DNA from: Strigamia acuminata
Lineage: Eukaryota; Arthropoda; Chilopoda; Geophilomorpha; Linotaeniidae
DNA: 60,000 nt
Direction of reading: 5' to 3'
NCBI GenBank assembly: GCA_949358305.1
Contig: OX442322.1
Coordinates: 7,938,001 to 7,998,000 of the forward strand
Part shown: piece after piece, positions 32,271 to 44,970 of the stretch
How the letters are laid out: each line of letters opens with the position of its first letter
Numbering within the stretch: the first letter of the stretch is position 1
Program-made: the position numbers and the translations under genes
Notes under the pieces: generated by a model
Seen by the model: only the letters and a program-made list of their open reading frames with translations
What the model was told of the DNA's origin: nothing
Databases searched by the model: none

Positions 32271-32988
32271 GAATTCACTTCGTGGCGCCGTTTTGTTTGA
32301 CCAGGATAGATGACCGTTTTCGCCAGTTGTGTGCGCCTGATCATCGCGTGCGACTGCGAGCTTCGACCGTCTGTTTCCTGCCTGAGTTTGCGCCAGTGTT
32401 TAGTCCAGTCGTCGCTGTCGTGTGTGTCCAGCGTGTGGTTCCTTGTAGGCAATCGAGCTGCAGAGAAGCCGCATCCAGTTTACGCCGTCGTGTCGAGTGG
32501 ATCGTCCAGTTGGCGTCCGAATTTCGTCGTGTGATCACAACGCAGCGTGCATTTGTGCTTTCCATTCGGGAAGATGACATTTTTAGTGTCTTTTCTTGGC
32601 TTTTTGGGGGTTTTTTCGAGTCAATTAGCTTAGTGTGTGTATCAGATTCGGGGAAAGAGTGTGTCTTTTTGTGTAAAGAGTATCTTATCGTGTTAGCTCC
32701 ATATAACTGCTGGAAAAAGCAGGGGAGTTTAAGTCGCTTTAAGTAGAATCGTTTCTAGACGTTGTATCGTCTCGTTAGTTAGCTAAAAGAAAGTTTCTAG
32801 ACGTCTGACCGTCTTGTTAGTTGTGTGTTTCTCAGTGAAGCTCACGCGCCATTGGTTGCTATCAAACCGTGGTGTTGTTTTCTTGCTTACGCCAGTGGCA
32901 GTTGTGTCGCCTTGGTGTCTTGCCGTGTGTTAAAAGTTACCGTGCTATCTAATTGTCTTTGCTTTCCTACTTGCAGAGGACATTTGGC
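32271..32988 (+). other. A(+) 5' leader
   Basis: After a 12-nt spacer the primer-binding site reads TGGCGCCG and then, after an extra TTTTGTT, TGACCAGGAT (32283-32307). CACAACGC is at 32536-32543. The stem-loop is at 32697-32727 (CTCC, ATATAA, CTGCT, GGAAAA, AGCAG, GGGAG). A splice-acceptor-like tract ends CAG at 32974-32976, 12 nt before ATG. A 218-codon frame (32090-32746) starts in the LTR and covers the primer-binding site, TTQRA, a hydrophobic stretch and APYNCWKKQG. Confidence 0.7.
32697..32727 (+). ncRNA. Leader stem-loop, A(+)
   Basis: Five-pair upper stem CTGCT:AGCAG, lower stem CTCC:GGAG, internal loop ATATAA opposite G. The A(-) copy is the complement of 51510-51541. Confidence 0.6.
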
Positions 32989-33848
32989 ATGGCAACTCAG
33001 ACGGGAACGGGTTCCAGACCCACCACTCCGGGTGGAACTCCAATCCCTCCGCGAGCTCCTACGCCAGAGCAAATGGACTTGGTGGAGGCTCGCTACAATT
33101 CGCTGGTCCAAGCATTGGATCAATTCCTGACGAGGTCGCGTATCTTGACCGATCCCGGGGAAGTGGAAGCAGCTCTCTTGTCTGCGGAGCAGCAAGAGCG
33201 TCGTCTTTTGAACGATGCGAATACGTTGCAGGCTTATTGGACTCGTGCAACATATTTGCAAGGAATAGCTCAGATAGAAGAATTGTCTTCTCAGGTAGAT
33301 CATCTGCGTAACAGACATCAGGTGTCTCAGAGGATGGTCACTCATTGGTCAGCGTCGCAGTTGAACCAAACGATTAATACGAGTGCGTTGTCTGGCTTTC
33401 CAGGGGCTGGAACGACGGTTAATACCCGCCGGCCTCCTAATACGAAGTTGCCTACGCTGCAGACAGTGAAGTTCACTGGAGATGTGGTCAAATTCCGCTC
33501 CTTCTTGAGTAGCTTTGACACATCAGTGCACACCAACTCGGAGTTGTCCGAGACAGAGAAGTTACAATACTTACAGTCTATGTGTGAAGGTGATGCTGCA
33601 ACGCTCATCTCTTCCTATCAGTTAGTTGATGGGTCGTATATTCTTGCTAGAGAAGAGCTCATCCGCAGTTACGGAGGTGATGAGGCTCAGAGAACGGCTC
33701 TCATGAAGAGTACAAAAGATATGAAGCCGATTCTTGACGTGCATCCTACCAAGGTGCTCAAGTCGCAGCTTGCCCGTGTCTCCACGACAGTTCGCATGCT
33801 GGAGCAACTGCAAGTTCCGGTTCAGACTGCTGGGTACGTGCTAGCTGA
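32989..33848 (+). pseudogene. gag: A(+) polyprotein, gag N-terminal part
   Basis: Starts at ATG 32989 (MATQTGTGSRP); the upstream in-frame TTG lies in the acceptor tract and is not a likely start. DUF1759-like gag, 286 codons, interrupted by a solo B LTR at 33849. The break falls at residue 286, after GYVLAD-type sequence in the sister copy. Nothing else is broken. Confidence 0.95.
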
Positions 33849-35362
33849 TGTTGCAAGACAGCGTGGAAGAATTGTTGTGCTGAGATTGTGTCAATAAATA
33901 TTACTAATTTGCTTTGATTTGTTTAATTTTCCTTTAGTGTTTTATTTTTCATAATTAAATGATATTTTTCACTTTACAGGAATTTTGACTTATTAAACTT
34001 TTTCAATGTTATTTAGTGTTTTAGTGTTGTGAAATGGGATAATTCAATTTATTGTCACTTATTTTCAGTATTTTATTGCGTATTTTGTTTTATTTTATCA
34101 ATTCTAATGCATTTTTCTAGTTGTACGGCATTTTTGAGTGCATTCGTCGAAATGCAGCACAGTTACGCTATACGCGTGACGTCATTTTTCAATTCCTAGT
34201 CTTATTATTTCAGAACTTTTAACGTTTCGTTTTCACCTTTTTATGGTAGTTTTGTTGTGTTTTAGTATTGTTTTGTACTAATTCCGGTGTGCTCTTTCGT
34301 TTGGTGTGCTCAGATTTTGTCATAGAGTTTTCGTTTCGTCGTTACGAACGTTCGTCGTCGGCCACCATATGGGCGCGGCCGACGATGTTCGTTTCGTTCG
34401 TGTTACGATCCATTTCTGTGTAGTTTTGATTAAATAGTGTGATTTTGTTCGGGAAATTATATTTCCTATATTTATTTCAACATTGTCAGGTGTTTTTATT
34501 CAAATCTTAAACTTGTATTTTCAAACTGTGTTGCTTTGCCGCCGATTAGGTGACCGTTGGGCGCCATGTTGATTTATCGGCAATTTTGATGATGTAATCG
34601 TTTGCTTTGAATTTATTATACTATTATACTTATTTATTATTTCATTTCGAAGTGTTTTCACCTGTATTCTTTGCTATTTTTGCATTTTTATTCCGTTCGG
34701 AATTCAAATGTTTTGATGACATCATTTTGCTTGACGCTGATTGGCTGTCTCGATCGTCTGCTTGACGATCATTGTTTTTGCTCCGTTTGCACTGTTTTAC
34801 TTTTCAGATCTTATTGTTGTGATTAGATTAAATATTCCTGGTATTCTTGTGATCATTTTAGTATGTCACAATCTTTATTTCGTGCAGTTTTTATGTAACT
34901 ACAACTTTGCTGTGATTTCGTTTCCTCCGTTGCTATGACAACGGAGTTTCTTTTGTTAATGTATTTCGCCGCTATCGGCTTGGCGCGTGCCGTAATGGTT
35001 ACTGCGCATTTGCGGTTCCAAAAGAACCAATGTAATTGATGTATTTTCTTCACTCTTCTGTTTAACTTAGATTAAAGAAGTTGTTTTTAATTTTACTCCC
35101 GTTTCATGTTATTTAAGCAATGTGGCGCGAGTAGTTAAGCCTTTCCCTGGATTAGCCATTGATTCAGCACTCCATTGGATATTAATCAACGGTGTTCCCA
35201 TCAATGCTCCATGCATTCAACAATAGTTTTCAGTGCGGATTTGTGTTCTCAGCGCGGTTTTCGTACGAATTTAACAATACGATCACTTGAGTTTTTTAGA
35301 GGCGGGAAATTCAAATAGCCCCAACCCCATTCCTAGCTGTTTGGTGTTGACAGACCGCAACA
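33849..35362 (+). repeat. Solo B-type LTR inside A(+) gag
   Basis: 1514 bp from TGTTGCAAGACAGCG to GACAGACCGCAACA, with the 4-bp duplication CTGA (33845-33848 and 35363-35366). It is diverged from the B1 and B2 LTRs in the middle. No internal region remains, which indicates LTR-LTR recombination after insertion. It sits in the opposite orientation to B1 and B2. Confidence 0.95.
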
Positions 35363-38300
35363 CTGACGACGTTCTCAGGAAGTTCCCGTACCGAATGGTT
35401 CTTCGATATTACGAGGTTAAGGGAACCAAGTCACAGAATTTGGTGAACATGTTGGACTTCTTTGCGGAAGAACTTAAGATTCTTGAGCGCATTGAAGAGG
35501 TTATCGGGTTCACACACCTGCCGTCCTTGAAGCAGGTTTCCGAAAAGGCTGACCGGTCTGAGAAAGAGCGTAAAGGTGCCATGGCGTCTTTGGTCGCTGC
35601 TCAGAGTCCGAAAGGGCCGTTAAGTCCAAGACAGGGGCCAACCAAGCCCGCTTGTCCGTTCTGTAAGGCTGATCATTTGGCTCAAGATTGTACAAAGGTT
35701 GTAGAGGTAGAGGCAAGAACTGAAATAGTTCGCCGTGACAGGCTCTGTTTCAATTGTCTTCGCAGCGGTCACTCATTCAAGCAGTGTCCAAGTCGTTTTG
35801 CCTGCCGGTCGTGCGGTGGTCGTCACCATACCGCTATTTGTCGGGGTGCTAAGGACAAATCTCCTGTTCTTCAAGACAGACCAAGGGAATTGCAGGTCGT
35901 TACGAACGTTACATTGTCCGTTGCTTCATCTTTGCAGCTGATGATCTTTTCAGCAGAACTGACCACTAAGTCAGGTGGGTCGCATCGCATTCGAGGCATG
36001 CTGGACCCAGGAAGCCATCGCTCCTACATTCTAAAGAGCTTGGCAGATCGCATTAAGTTGCGACGATGTGGTGTCGTGCACGCTTCTACTCAGCGCTTTA
36101 ATGAGCGTGATCCAGTGCCGACAGATTACGACGTTTTCTCTATACGTCTGAAGTCTCGCCATAACGCGAAAAACATCACAGTGTCCGCTCTGAGTGTGGA
36201 ACATCTTCCGCAGGTGTCGGGAATCGTTCACGCCGAGACCATTGAGAAGGTCAAAGCCCTAGGTCTTGAGTTGGCCGAGGACTTACCGTCGACCGCCCAG
36301 CACATTGACGTCCTGTTAGGGGTTGATGTTTGGTGGCAGGTCTGTCTAAACGGTCGCAAGCGACTCGACCAGTCGTCCGGGTTGATTAACACCATATTCG
36401 GATGGATTTTGTCGGGTGCAGCTGGATCTGCGGATTTGCCTCTCGATGACACGTCTTCAGTAGCTTGCTGTGCGACGTGCGACGTTTCTCCTGACAAAGA
36501 GCTGGAACGCCTATGGTCACTTGAAGCTGTGGGTATTCGTGCAGGAGAGCGCGATTCTGATTTCGTTCGAGATCGATTCGAACAGTCCACTGTTCGCCTC
36601 GAAGACGGTCGTTACCAGGTACGCTTACCTTTTAATGAGCATGTTACCGGACTCGAGTCCAATTGGGAGCTGGCAGTCACGCAGCTTTCCAATACGCTGA
36701 AGCGCATAGATGCGAGTACCGACCACAAGAAACGCTATCATGACGCGATGTGGGCATATGTTCGCGAGGATCATGCCGAAGTGGTTCCTCCGGCCGAACG
36801 TTTCTGGACAGAAGGGGTTTACAATATCCCACATCACCCTGTTATTAAGGAGGACCGTGAGACCACGAAGTTCAGGGTCGTTTTTAACGCCTCTTCTTCA
36901 AAGAAGGGCGCGCGGTCGCTCAATGACTGTTTATACCCTGGGCCGTCTCTCAATCCCGATATCATCCGGGTTTTGATTAGGTTTCGTTTGATGTGCATTG
37001 CTATCATTGCCGACATCAAACAGGCATTTCTGCAAGTATCGATCGATCCGAAGCATCGCAATTTCTTGCGCTTTCTTTGGGTGGCGGATGGATATTTCGC
37101 CGACGTGTATTCGTGGCGAAACCTGTGGGACAACTTGGTTGTCCTACGGATGACGGTGGTTCCGTTTGGTGTAAACTCCTCACCATTTTTACTTTGCGCA
37201 ACGATTCGTGCGCAAGGGCAACTTCATGCTGCCTCACACCCGAAAGAGGCGGATGCTCTCGATAAGGGTATCTTCATGGACGACCTTACGTCTGGCGCTG
37301 ATCGTCCGCCAGCAGCTGTTGCTCATTGTGTGAATTTACGCAATATTCTCGACGCCGCAAAGTTACCGCTAGTTAAGTGGGCAGCGTCGAATGGTGAAGT
37401 CTTTGGTTCCCTGAAAGAGGAAGGGTTCCATATGAGAGCTGATTCGTTCGAGAATCTCGGTGTTATTAAAATGCTGGGAATTCTCTGGGACGTCCAGCAA
37501 GACGCGATTCTTTTTCGAGTTCCCGAGTTTGATGAGGTTCCTTGCACTAGGCGAGGAGTTCTCTCGCTCGTCGCGTCCCTGTTTGACCCGTTAGGTTTCC
37601 TGGCCGCGATCGTTTTGCCGATGAAGCTGCTGATGCAGAGCTTCTGGGGCCGAGCTTTCGCCTGGGACCAGGTGTTACCGGACGACGACCGTGCTCAGGT
37701 TGCTCGTTGGTATGCCGACCTTCAACATCTGAAAGAAGTAAAGGTGCAGAGATGGGTGGGCACGTATTCGGGTGAAGGTCTAAGTTTAGAAGTGTATTGC
37801 GATGCGAGTCCCCGAGCTTATGGCTGCGCAGTTTACATTCGGAATTCTTCCGGTGTAAGCAAGCTCCTCGTCGGAAAGAGCAGGATCGCTCCGTTGGACA
37901 AGCTTACGCTTCCGCGACTTGAGCTAACCGCCACGGTGATTGGTGTTCGCATGCTCGAATACATTCAGACCGATTTTTTACCTGATTTTCCTATCTTGAG
38001 TGTAAGATTTTTTACCGACTCTATGGTCGCATTGGGTTGGATCCGATCGGAAAAGAACCGTTGGAAACCCTATGTTTCGAATCGAGTGGCTGAGGTCCTC
38101 GACAAGTCAAGGGTTGATCAATGGTCTTACGTCCCAACCGCAAAAAATCCTGCCGACATTTTGACACGTCCTTGCGACGTACCGACCTTGATTTCAAGTC
38201 ACCTTTGGTGGAATGGTCCTGACCCGAAGGAGTTCGACCAGGTCGACGCCCCTCCGGTGGTCCTTCCCAAAGAAGAAGAGAAGCTGGTCTCTTCTGCAGT

Positions 38301-39777
38301 GACGTTGTACGATGACTTTCTCGATCAGTTTTTTAAGCGATTCCGCTCATTCAATCGCTTGACTCGCGTACTCGCGTTCATTCGCCGGTGGCGCTTTCCC
38401 GCGCCCGGGAAGGAATTGAATGTGTATGAGTTGGAGGAGGCGGAACGGAAGCTGATCTACTGGTCACAGCGCATGCATTTTTTAGAAGAATGTGTAGCCG
38501 TTGAACGCAAAGAGGATGTTGAGAAGTCATCCCCCCTCAGAAATTTCGACATATTCCTGGACGAAACCGGTTTGCTACGACTCCGAAGTCGTCTTGCCAA
38601 ATCGTTTCTTCCGTTTGATGAGGTTTATCCGATTTTGCTACACCCGAGTAGTTGGGTGACCCGGTTACTTATCCGTCGTGAGCACGCATTGCTCTTACAC
38701 GGCGACTTAAGTGAGACTCTCTACCATATGAGAAACCGTTTTTGGATAATACGCGGTCGCCGAACGGTTCAGTCGGTCATACGCAGCTGTCTTGTCTGCA
38801 AGAGAGGAAAGCTGATCCGTGAAGACCCGCCTACCGGTGATCCGCCGTCCGAGCGTGTTACACCTGCGGCTCCGTTCCAACACACTGGGATCGACCATTT
38901 GGGTCCGGTGGTGCTGGGGAGTGGACGCAAGGCTTCTAAAGCCTACGTACTGTTGTTTACCTGTTTAGTTACGCGTAGTGTTCACCTTGAGATGTCCGAG
39001 GATCTCTCGGTGGAGAAATTCTTGCTTGCGTTTAGACGTTTCGCAGCCCGCTTTGGCTATCCGGCTAAGGTCTTCTCCGATAACTCGAAGACTTTTTCTC
39101 GCGGTGCCCAAGAGATTCAATCTTGGGGGAAGTTGGTCGCCAAGGAAGGGATGCGTACGCTCTTGTCCGAGAAGCGAGTCTTATGGACGTTTATTCCCCC
39201 CTTGTCCCCCTGGGCGGGCGGAGCTTGGGAGCGTTTAGTACGGTCCGTAAAAGATAAGCTACGCAAGACTTTATTGCGACAAACCATCGACTTGGAGTCC
39301 TTGCAGACTCTAGTGGCCGAGATAAGCTCAGTTCTTAACTCGCGTCCGCTATCTTATGTTCACGAGGAGGTGGACGGTGGTCGTATCCTGAGCCCGGAGA
39401 ACTTCCTTACCGGCGGTACGACTAAATACGTCATCAATCGTCCCGTTCACGCGATTCGTCAGAAAGATTTGAGACGACTTGACCACAAGCGCAGACTCGC
39501 CTTGTGGGAGTTCTGGCGTTTGTGGAAAGAAAGTTATCTTAAGCAATTACGTAATTTTCATAAAGTTAAAGGAGATCGACATCCCCGCAACCCCGAAGTG
39601 GGACAAATTGTTTTACTTGAAAAGGTGGGGTCAAACCCATACTTCTGGCCTTTAGCGCGAGTTGACGTTGTGTATCCCGGCGACGACGGGATAGTCCGTG
39701 TCGTGCGAGTAACGTCTGCTGAAGGGAAACAATTTCTCCGTTCGGTCAAGCACATCCGTGTGCTTGAGTTAGATTGA
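35363..39777 (+). pseudogene. gag-pol: A(+) polyprotein, rest of gag through integrase
   Basis: Continues gag from DDVLRKFPYRM. It holds three zinc knuckles (CPFCKADH, CFNCLRSGH, CRSCGGRHH), protease MLDPGSHRS and reverse transcriptase with GIFMDDLTSG. RNase H (CDASPRAYG), the integrase zinc finger (HALLLHG, CLVC), the D,D,E core and the DUF5641-like tail follow, ending KHIRVLELD at 39777. With the 860 nt before the solo LTR and one CTGA removed the frame totals 5271 nt (1756 aa), so the solo LTR is the only lesion. It is very close to A(-). Confidence 0.95.
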
Positions 39778-39831
39778 CGTTTGAGAAGTCGCAGTTCTTC
39801 CGGCGTTGTCTTCTTCCCGCCGGCAAGACGC

Positions 39832-40751
39832 TGTTGCTAGCAACCGCGATGGAATCGTTAGCGGTTCAACTTTTGGGTTTTTAGACAGAAAGTGTCTTTG
39901 GATTTTTAGTAATCTTTTTGTCTTCATTTAGTATCGTTTAGCCTGATCGCCAGGAATTTGGAGCACTTACCTGCGCTGATTTCTTGGTCTTGACCGTCTG
40001 GGACGAGCTGCGTTGCCATGCCAACTCGTCGCTGCTTTAGATTTAAGTTTTAGTAGAGCCTAGAGCATTTTCTCTTATGTTTGTACTAGTTTTTGGCCTC
40101 CCGTGTCTGAGCGCCATCTCTTGGTCTGCTTGGTAATTAGTGATTGTTGTTAATATGCTTTATTAGCAAGTGTTAAAGTGTTATTTGATTTAAGTGACAC
40201 TGCTCATGCCTGTCAAAGCTTTGAGCTGTGTCTGAGGTTTAGTTTTGGGCCTTTCAGGCCAGAGTGTTCTTTGCCTGAGTGCATCTGTTACTTATAAGTA
40301 TTTATTTCCTATGTATTTGCTTTATTTCCATGTAACTGATGCATTTCGCTCATTTTGTTCTTGCCTATTGTCGCGCGCCTAACAATGAGCGCGTGCGTCT
40401 TGTGTTGTTGAAACTTAACCCTAACGGTTGAGTTTTATTTTCCTCTCTCTCACTTTGGATTAAAGCTGTTGTTTTCTTCCCCAAACCAGTCTATTTCTTC
40501 TGCCTACATGATGTGTAGTGAGTAGAGAACCGGGCGCGCTTTCTCCTCCTACTGGCCGCCACTTTGTGAGTTGATTCGAACGTTTATGCCTGAGATCGTT
40601 AACCCTAAATTGCCGTGGTTGGGCCCGACCTTGTCTGGTTGCGCATGCGCACGTCCACACACCCACTATACTTTCACTTTTCTCCTGGGATTTCTTCCGC
40701 CATCGTCGCTGATCGTTTCCCCGTCCTGGTCTGTTGCCAGTGCTAGCAACA
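39832..40751 (+). repeat. A(+) 3' LTR
   Basis: 920 bp, preceded by CTTCTTCCCGCCGGCAAGAC and then GC, and followed by the duplication TGCC. Confidence 0.95.
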
Positions 40752-43700
40752 TGCCCTCTATGTTGACGACAAAAATCGTGCAGCCAAATGCTTTTGTGCT
40801 GGCGTCACAAAAAACTTCTAGTGTTATGTCCTGACCTGAATAAGTAGTTAACCAACGTTGAACTTTTAGTTCCTTGAGTTGTTGGATGTCGGAATTCCAT
40901 TCTTCAATTTCTTTTTTCTCCGAATCAAGAATCTTTTCATCCCATTTTTTCGTCCGAGCCCAGATCGCTTGAATGAGCAATTTCATTTGCAGAATCACAG
41001 GAGCCAAGAGTCCCATGGGATCAAAAATCGAAGCTAAAAATGAGACAACTTCTCGCTTTGTAATCGGAATTTTTTCAATTTTTGGTATTTTAAACATTAT
41101 AATGTCCTTTTCTGTGTCCCACAGTATGCCGAGCATTTTAATGATTCCAAGACTAGAAAACTCCTCGCCCCGCATGTGGAATCCCTCTTTTTTCAAGTTC
41201 TCGAAGACGTCTTTACTGCAAGTCGCCCACTTCACAAGGGGAAGCTTTCCGCTGTCTAAAATCATTTTCAATCTCTCGCAATGTGTCGTCGTGTCGGCTG
41301 GAAAATCTCCTCCAGATGTTAAGTCATCCATAAAAATTCCATCATCAAGCGCATCAACTTCTTTTGCGTGTGTTTTCTCAAATTGTTTTGCATGTTTGCG
41401 AATGGTTGCGCATAGGAGGAATGGTGAGGAAATAACACCAAAAGGCACGACGATCATTCTCAGGATCATAATGTTGTTCCACAGATTTTTCCACGAATAA
41501 GGCTGTTTAAAATAATCACGAGCCACCCACAGAAAGCGTAGAAAGTTTCTTTGAGTCGGGTTGATCATAACCTGCAGGAATGCCTGCTTGATATCCGCTA
41601 TTATCGGGATGCAATAGAGACGAAATCTCACAATCACAAGAATTAAGTCAGGGTTGAGGGAAGGTCCCGGAAATAAACAGTCATTGAGGGAAAGTTTTCC
41701 CTTCTTGGATGAAGACGCGTTAAACACTACTCTAAATTTGGAAGTATCTCGATCCTCTTTTATGACGGGGTGGTGAGGTATATTATATATCCCCTTCTTG
41801 AGAAAACGTTCCTCCTTTGGGACTTCCTCCGCGTGATTTTCCTCGATGTACTGCCACATCGAGTCGTCGTAACGTTTTTTATAGTCCTCATTTGCATCGA
41901 TTCGTTTAAGCGTATTTGCGAGTTGATTCATTGCCAACTCCCAATTTGATTCTAACTCTTTTTCCTGTCCATTGAAGGGGAGCATCACTTCATATCTTCC
42001 GTCCTCCAAACGTGTTGTCGTGGATTCGAATCGGTCTCGAATAAAGTCGGAATCCTTTTCTCCCGAGTCTATCCCGATTGCCTCCAGATTCCAGAGTTTG
42101 TCCAACTTTTCGTTTATATCAACGTTGCAAGTGTTGCAACACGTGGTTAAGTCGGCTTCATCATCAAACAAATCAATATTTCCAGCTGCACCGGTGAGAA
42201 CCCAGCCAAATAAAGTGTTTATAAGGCCCAAATCCTCGTTGATTTTCCTCTTGCCGTCTTTGAGAATTTTCCACCAAACATCCACTCCTAATAAAATGTC
42301 AATTTGGGATGTTTTGGCAGGCAATTCTTCAGCCAACTCAAGATTTAATCCTTTTACCTTTTCTATTACAGTGGAGTTTAAAATTCCTTGCACTCTTGGT
42401 AGATTTTCGACCGATAACATTGTCATTTTAATTTCTTGTGTGTCGTTTCTGCTTTTCAAAGTAACGTTAAAAACGTCATAATCCGTTGAAGCAGGAGTAG
42501 AATCATTGAAGCGTTGTGTCGTGGCCGAAATGCTGCCGCACTTTTTCAACTTGATTCTTTCTACTAACTCAGTTGTTATGAAGGATCGGTGACTGCCTGG
42601 ATCGATCATTCCTCTGATGTTGTGGGATCCTCCATTTTTGGTTTTGAGGTTCGCAGTAAATATCATTAATTGAAGAGTCGCGGAGATCGCGCACGAGACG
42701 TGTGTTGTCACTTGCTGCTCCTTGGGCTTCTCTACAACGCTTGATGAATTCTTCACATCTGACTTTTTGCAAATTGTGGAGTGGTGTCTTCCGCCACAAT
42801 GTTTGCAGGAAAACTTCACTTTACAGTCCCCGACGCGATGGCCAGTTCTAAAACAATTGAAGCAAAGTCTATTCTTCTTGATGATTTCAATCTTCGCATT
42901 AACTTCGAATTCCTTTTTGCATGAACCATTCAAATGGTCTTCTTCACAAAAAATACATTTGATGGTCTTCGAGTTGGAAGATTTGTTGTCTTGTTTGGAC
43001 TCTCCGGACTTCACTTTAGCATTTGATTGCGGCTTAGAATCTTGAGTCGCAGCACACGTGGTCATGGAACCCTTTTGCTTGCTTTTTTCGACTTCAGTTT
43101 TATCCTTCTTCACTTTTTCAGAATGAGAAGAATTGTCAGTTCTTTCCGCCATAGCTACTTCTTTCAAGAAAAAGTCAAGTAGTGTCATAATGTTTTTGTT
43201 TTGAATTCCATGCACCTGATAAAAACGCAATGCCATTTGAGTTGGAAATTTGCTAATAATATCCGGCATGAGAAAAGCACCTGAAGTTTGTATGGGTATT
43301 TTCAACTGCTCGAGGAGTCTGACGGTCGAAGAAATTTTGGTTAAATTTGTTCTTAACGCTTTAGTTGGATAGACACTCGTAACAATTTTCATTTCTCTAA
43401 TTGATCTGATGAGGGCAGTTTGCTGTGCGTCCTCATCCCCGTAGTTTCTTTCCAACTCTTCACGAGCCAAATGGTATGATTCCTCGATCAAGGGAAAAGT
43501 TGAAATCAAAGTGGCTGCTTCACCAACACACATTGTCTGTAGATATTGAAGCTTCTCCACGTCGCTCAAGTCTGGGTCCTTATGTACTGAAGTTTCAAAG
43601 TTACTTTTGAAGGTCTTGTACTTCAAAATGTCCCCATCGAACTTCACAGACTCCAATTTTGGCAACTTTTGGATTTTTCGGAAAGAAGCATTCATTGTCG

Positions 43701-44058
43701 TATGACCGCCAGATGCAGTTGACATATTTAGTCGTCCTCCCAGTGTAGGAAGGGACCGTTTCGATACTTCCCAACGTCCGCGGAGAAGATCCACTCTTGT
43801 TTGAACTGCTTCGAGTTTTTCAATGGCTTCAAGATAAAATCCATGTTCAGAATGTATTTGAAGATCATTGAGTTCATTGACAGCACGTGTCTCTCGAATA
43901 TTTGCTGTAGATAGCAGCGCCTCCAACTCTCCCGGGTCGCTGGTCTGCTCCGATACAGTCAGCAAAGCGGAGAGTGAAGTGAGTAGCGCTTCCCATTTTG
44001 TCTCCAGAATTTCTAGTTGTTCTGGAGTGATCATGTTTTGCACGGAAGGATCTGCCAT
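40752..44058 (-). pseudogene. gag-pol: B2 polyprotein, gag to RNase H (1102 codons)
   Basis: Starts MADPSVQNM at 44058. It holds gag, three zinc knuckles, protease MIDPGSHRS and reverse transcriptase GIFMDDLTSG. It is cut in RNase H (just past CDAS) by A(+) at 40752. The residues that read on to 40666 are A LTR. It is otherwise intact and nearly identical to B1. Confidence 0.95.
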
Positions 44059-44970
44059 GTTTTCTCTCCTCTCACAAATTCACGGCTGCAAATTGCGAAA
44101 AGGAAGATAAAATCTCGTTTGACAAAAAACACTTCGCTTTCAATTTTTAAAAGAATAAAATTTTCAATTTTATCCCCCAAAAAATACACAGAATTTTTTT
44201 CAACGTTTAATTGCCCAAATGACAAAAAATCAATTGAAAAATGCACAAGAATATCGAGTGTTTTAACAATCTAGGATGCTAAAACAAACGAGCGACCTTG
44301 ATCACGTATGAAAAACGTGACTCAAAAAGTCCTACACAATTTTGAAATATTTTCGGCGATTCGTTTGGAACGAAATTCGCACGAAAACCACTATCAAATT
44401 TTAACGTTAATAACTGACAGCCCTTGCAATGAGAGACTGACCAGTTACCAGCTTCAAAAAATCTATTTCTCCCCTGGTTAAGCCAGTTATATGGAGATGC
44501 ATGCATAAAATTAAAGAAAAAACTAAAACAATTCGCAATAAAATTCACTTTTACTAAATTTCCCTTAAGATTAGCATATGAAACAGCAATAACACCAAAA
44601 AGAATACCCAAAACAATACCCTCATGCAAACAAAACCTCCAAAATAAATGCACTGAATGATAAAACACAAGAAAAGCAATAAATCCAGGGGCGAATCGAC
44701 TTCTCAGCACAGCGCGTTGTGTTATCCTTATCCAAGATGGCGACCGTAGAATCCCGCTGATGACACACAAAAGTTCGCACTCGACGCAAGAGCTGTCCCA
44801 GTCGTGACTGTTGTCACGTTGAACGGCGACACTCGTAGCAGACGACGAATCACGAACGTATTGTTCTCCCGTCGCAACAAACACGCGAAGAAACGTATCC
44901 AAAACGAACCGGAAAAACTCACAGATTTCAGACGGAATCCTGGTCACGTGCACCATAAGAACGTATTCGA
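44059..44970 (-). other. B2 5' leader
   Basis: Same order as B1: primer-binding site (about 44938-44955), CACAACGC (complement of 44714-44721), stem-loop (44468-44497, loop CTTAA) and acceptor-like TTTGCAG (B1 position; here CAATTTGCAG). A leader frame of 292 codons (45157-44279) is open. Confidence 0.65.

Larger units (their letters stand above)
31124..40751 (+). mobile_element. BEL/Pao element A(+), with a relic of a third LTR
   Basis: Inserted in B2 RNase H with the duplication TGCC (31120-31123 and 40752-40755). The left edge is a truncated LTR (31124 to about 31186) joined to the last 164 bp of an A interior (to 31350). A complete copy follows: LTR 31351-32270, interior, LTR 39832-40751. 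The insertion must have been a tandem LTR-body-LTR-body-LTR, or arisen as one, with most of the first unit deleted at a 2-bp microhomology. Confidence 0.9.

Noticed and set aside
32953-32988. Upstream TTG as the start of A gag
   Set aside because: These codons cover the acceptor-like pyrimidine tract; the ATG at 32989 is conserved in both A copies and matches the layout of B and D.
35287-35362. N-terminal extension of the A(+) pol frame
   Set aside because: It is solo B LTR sequence that happens to be open.
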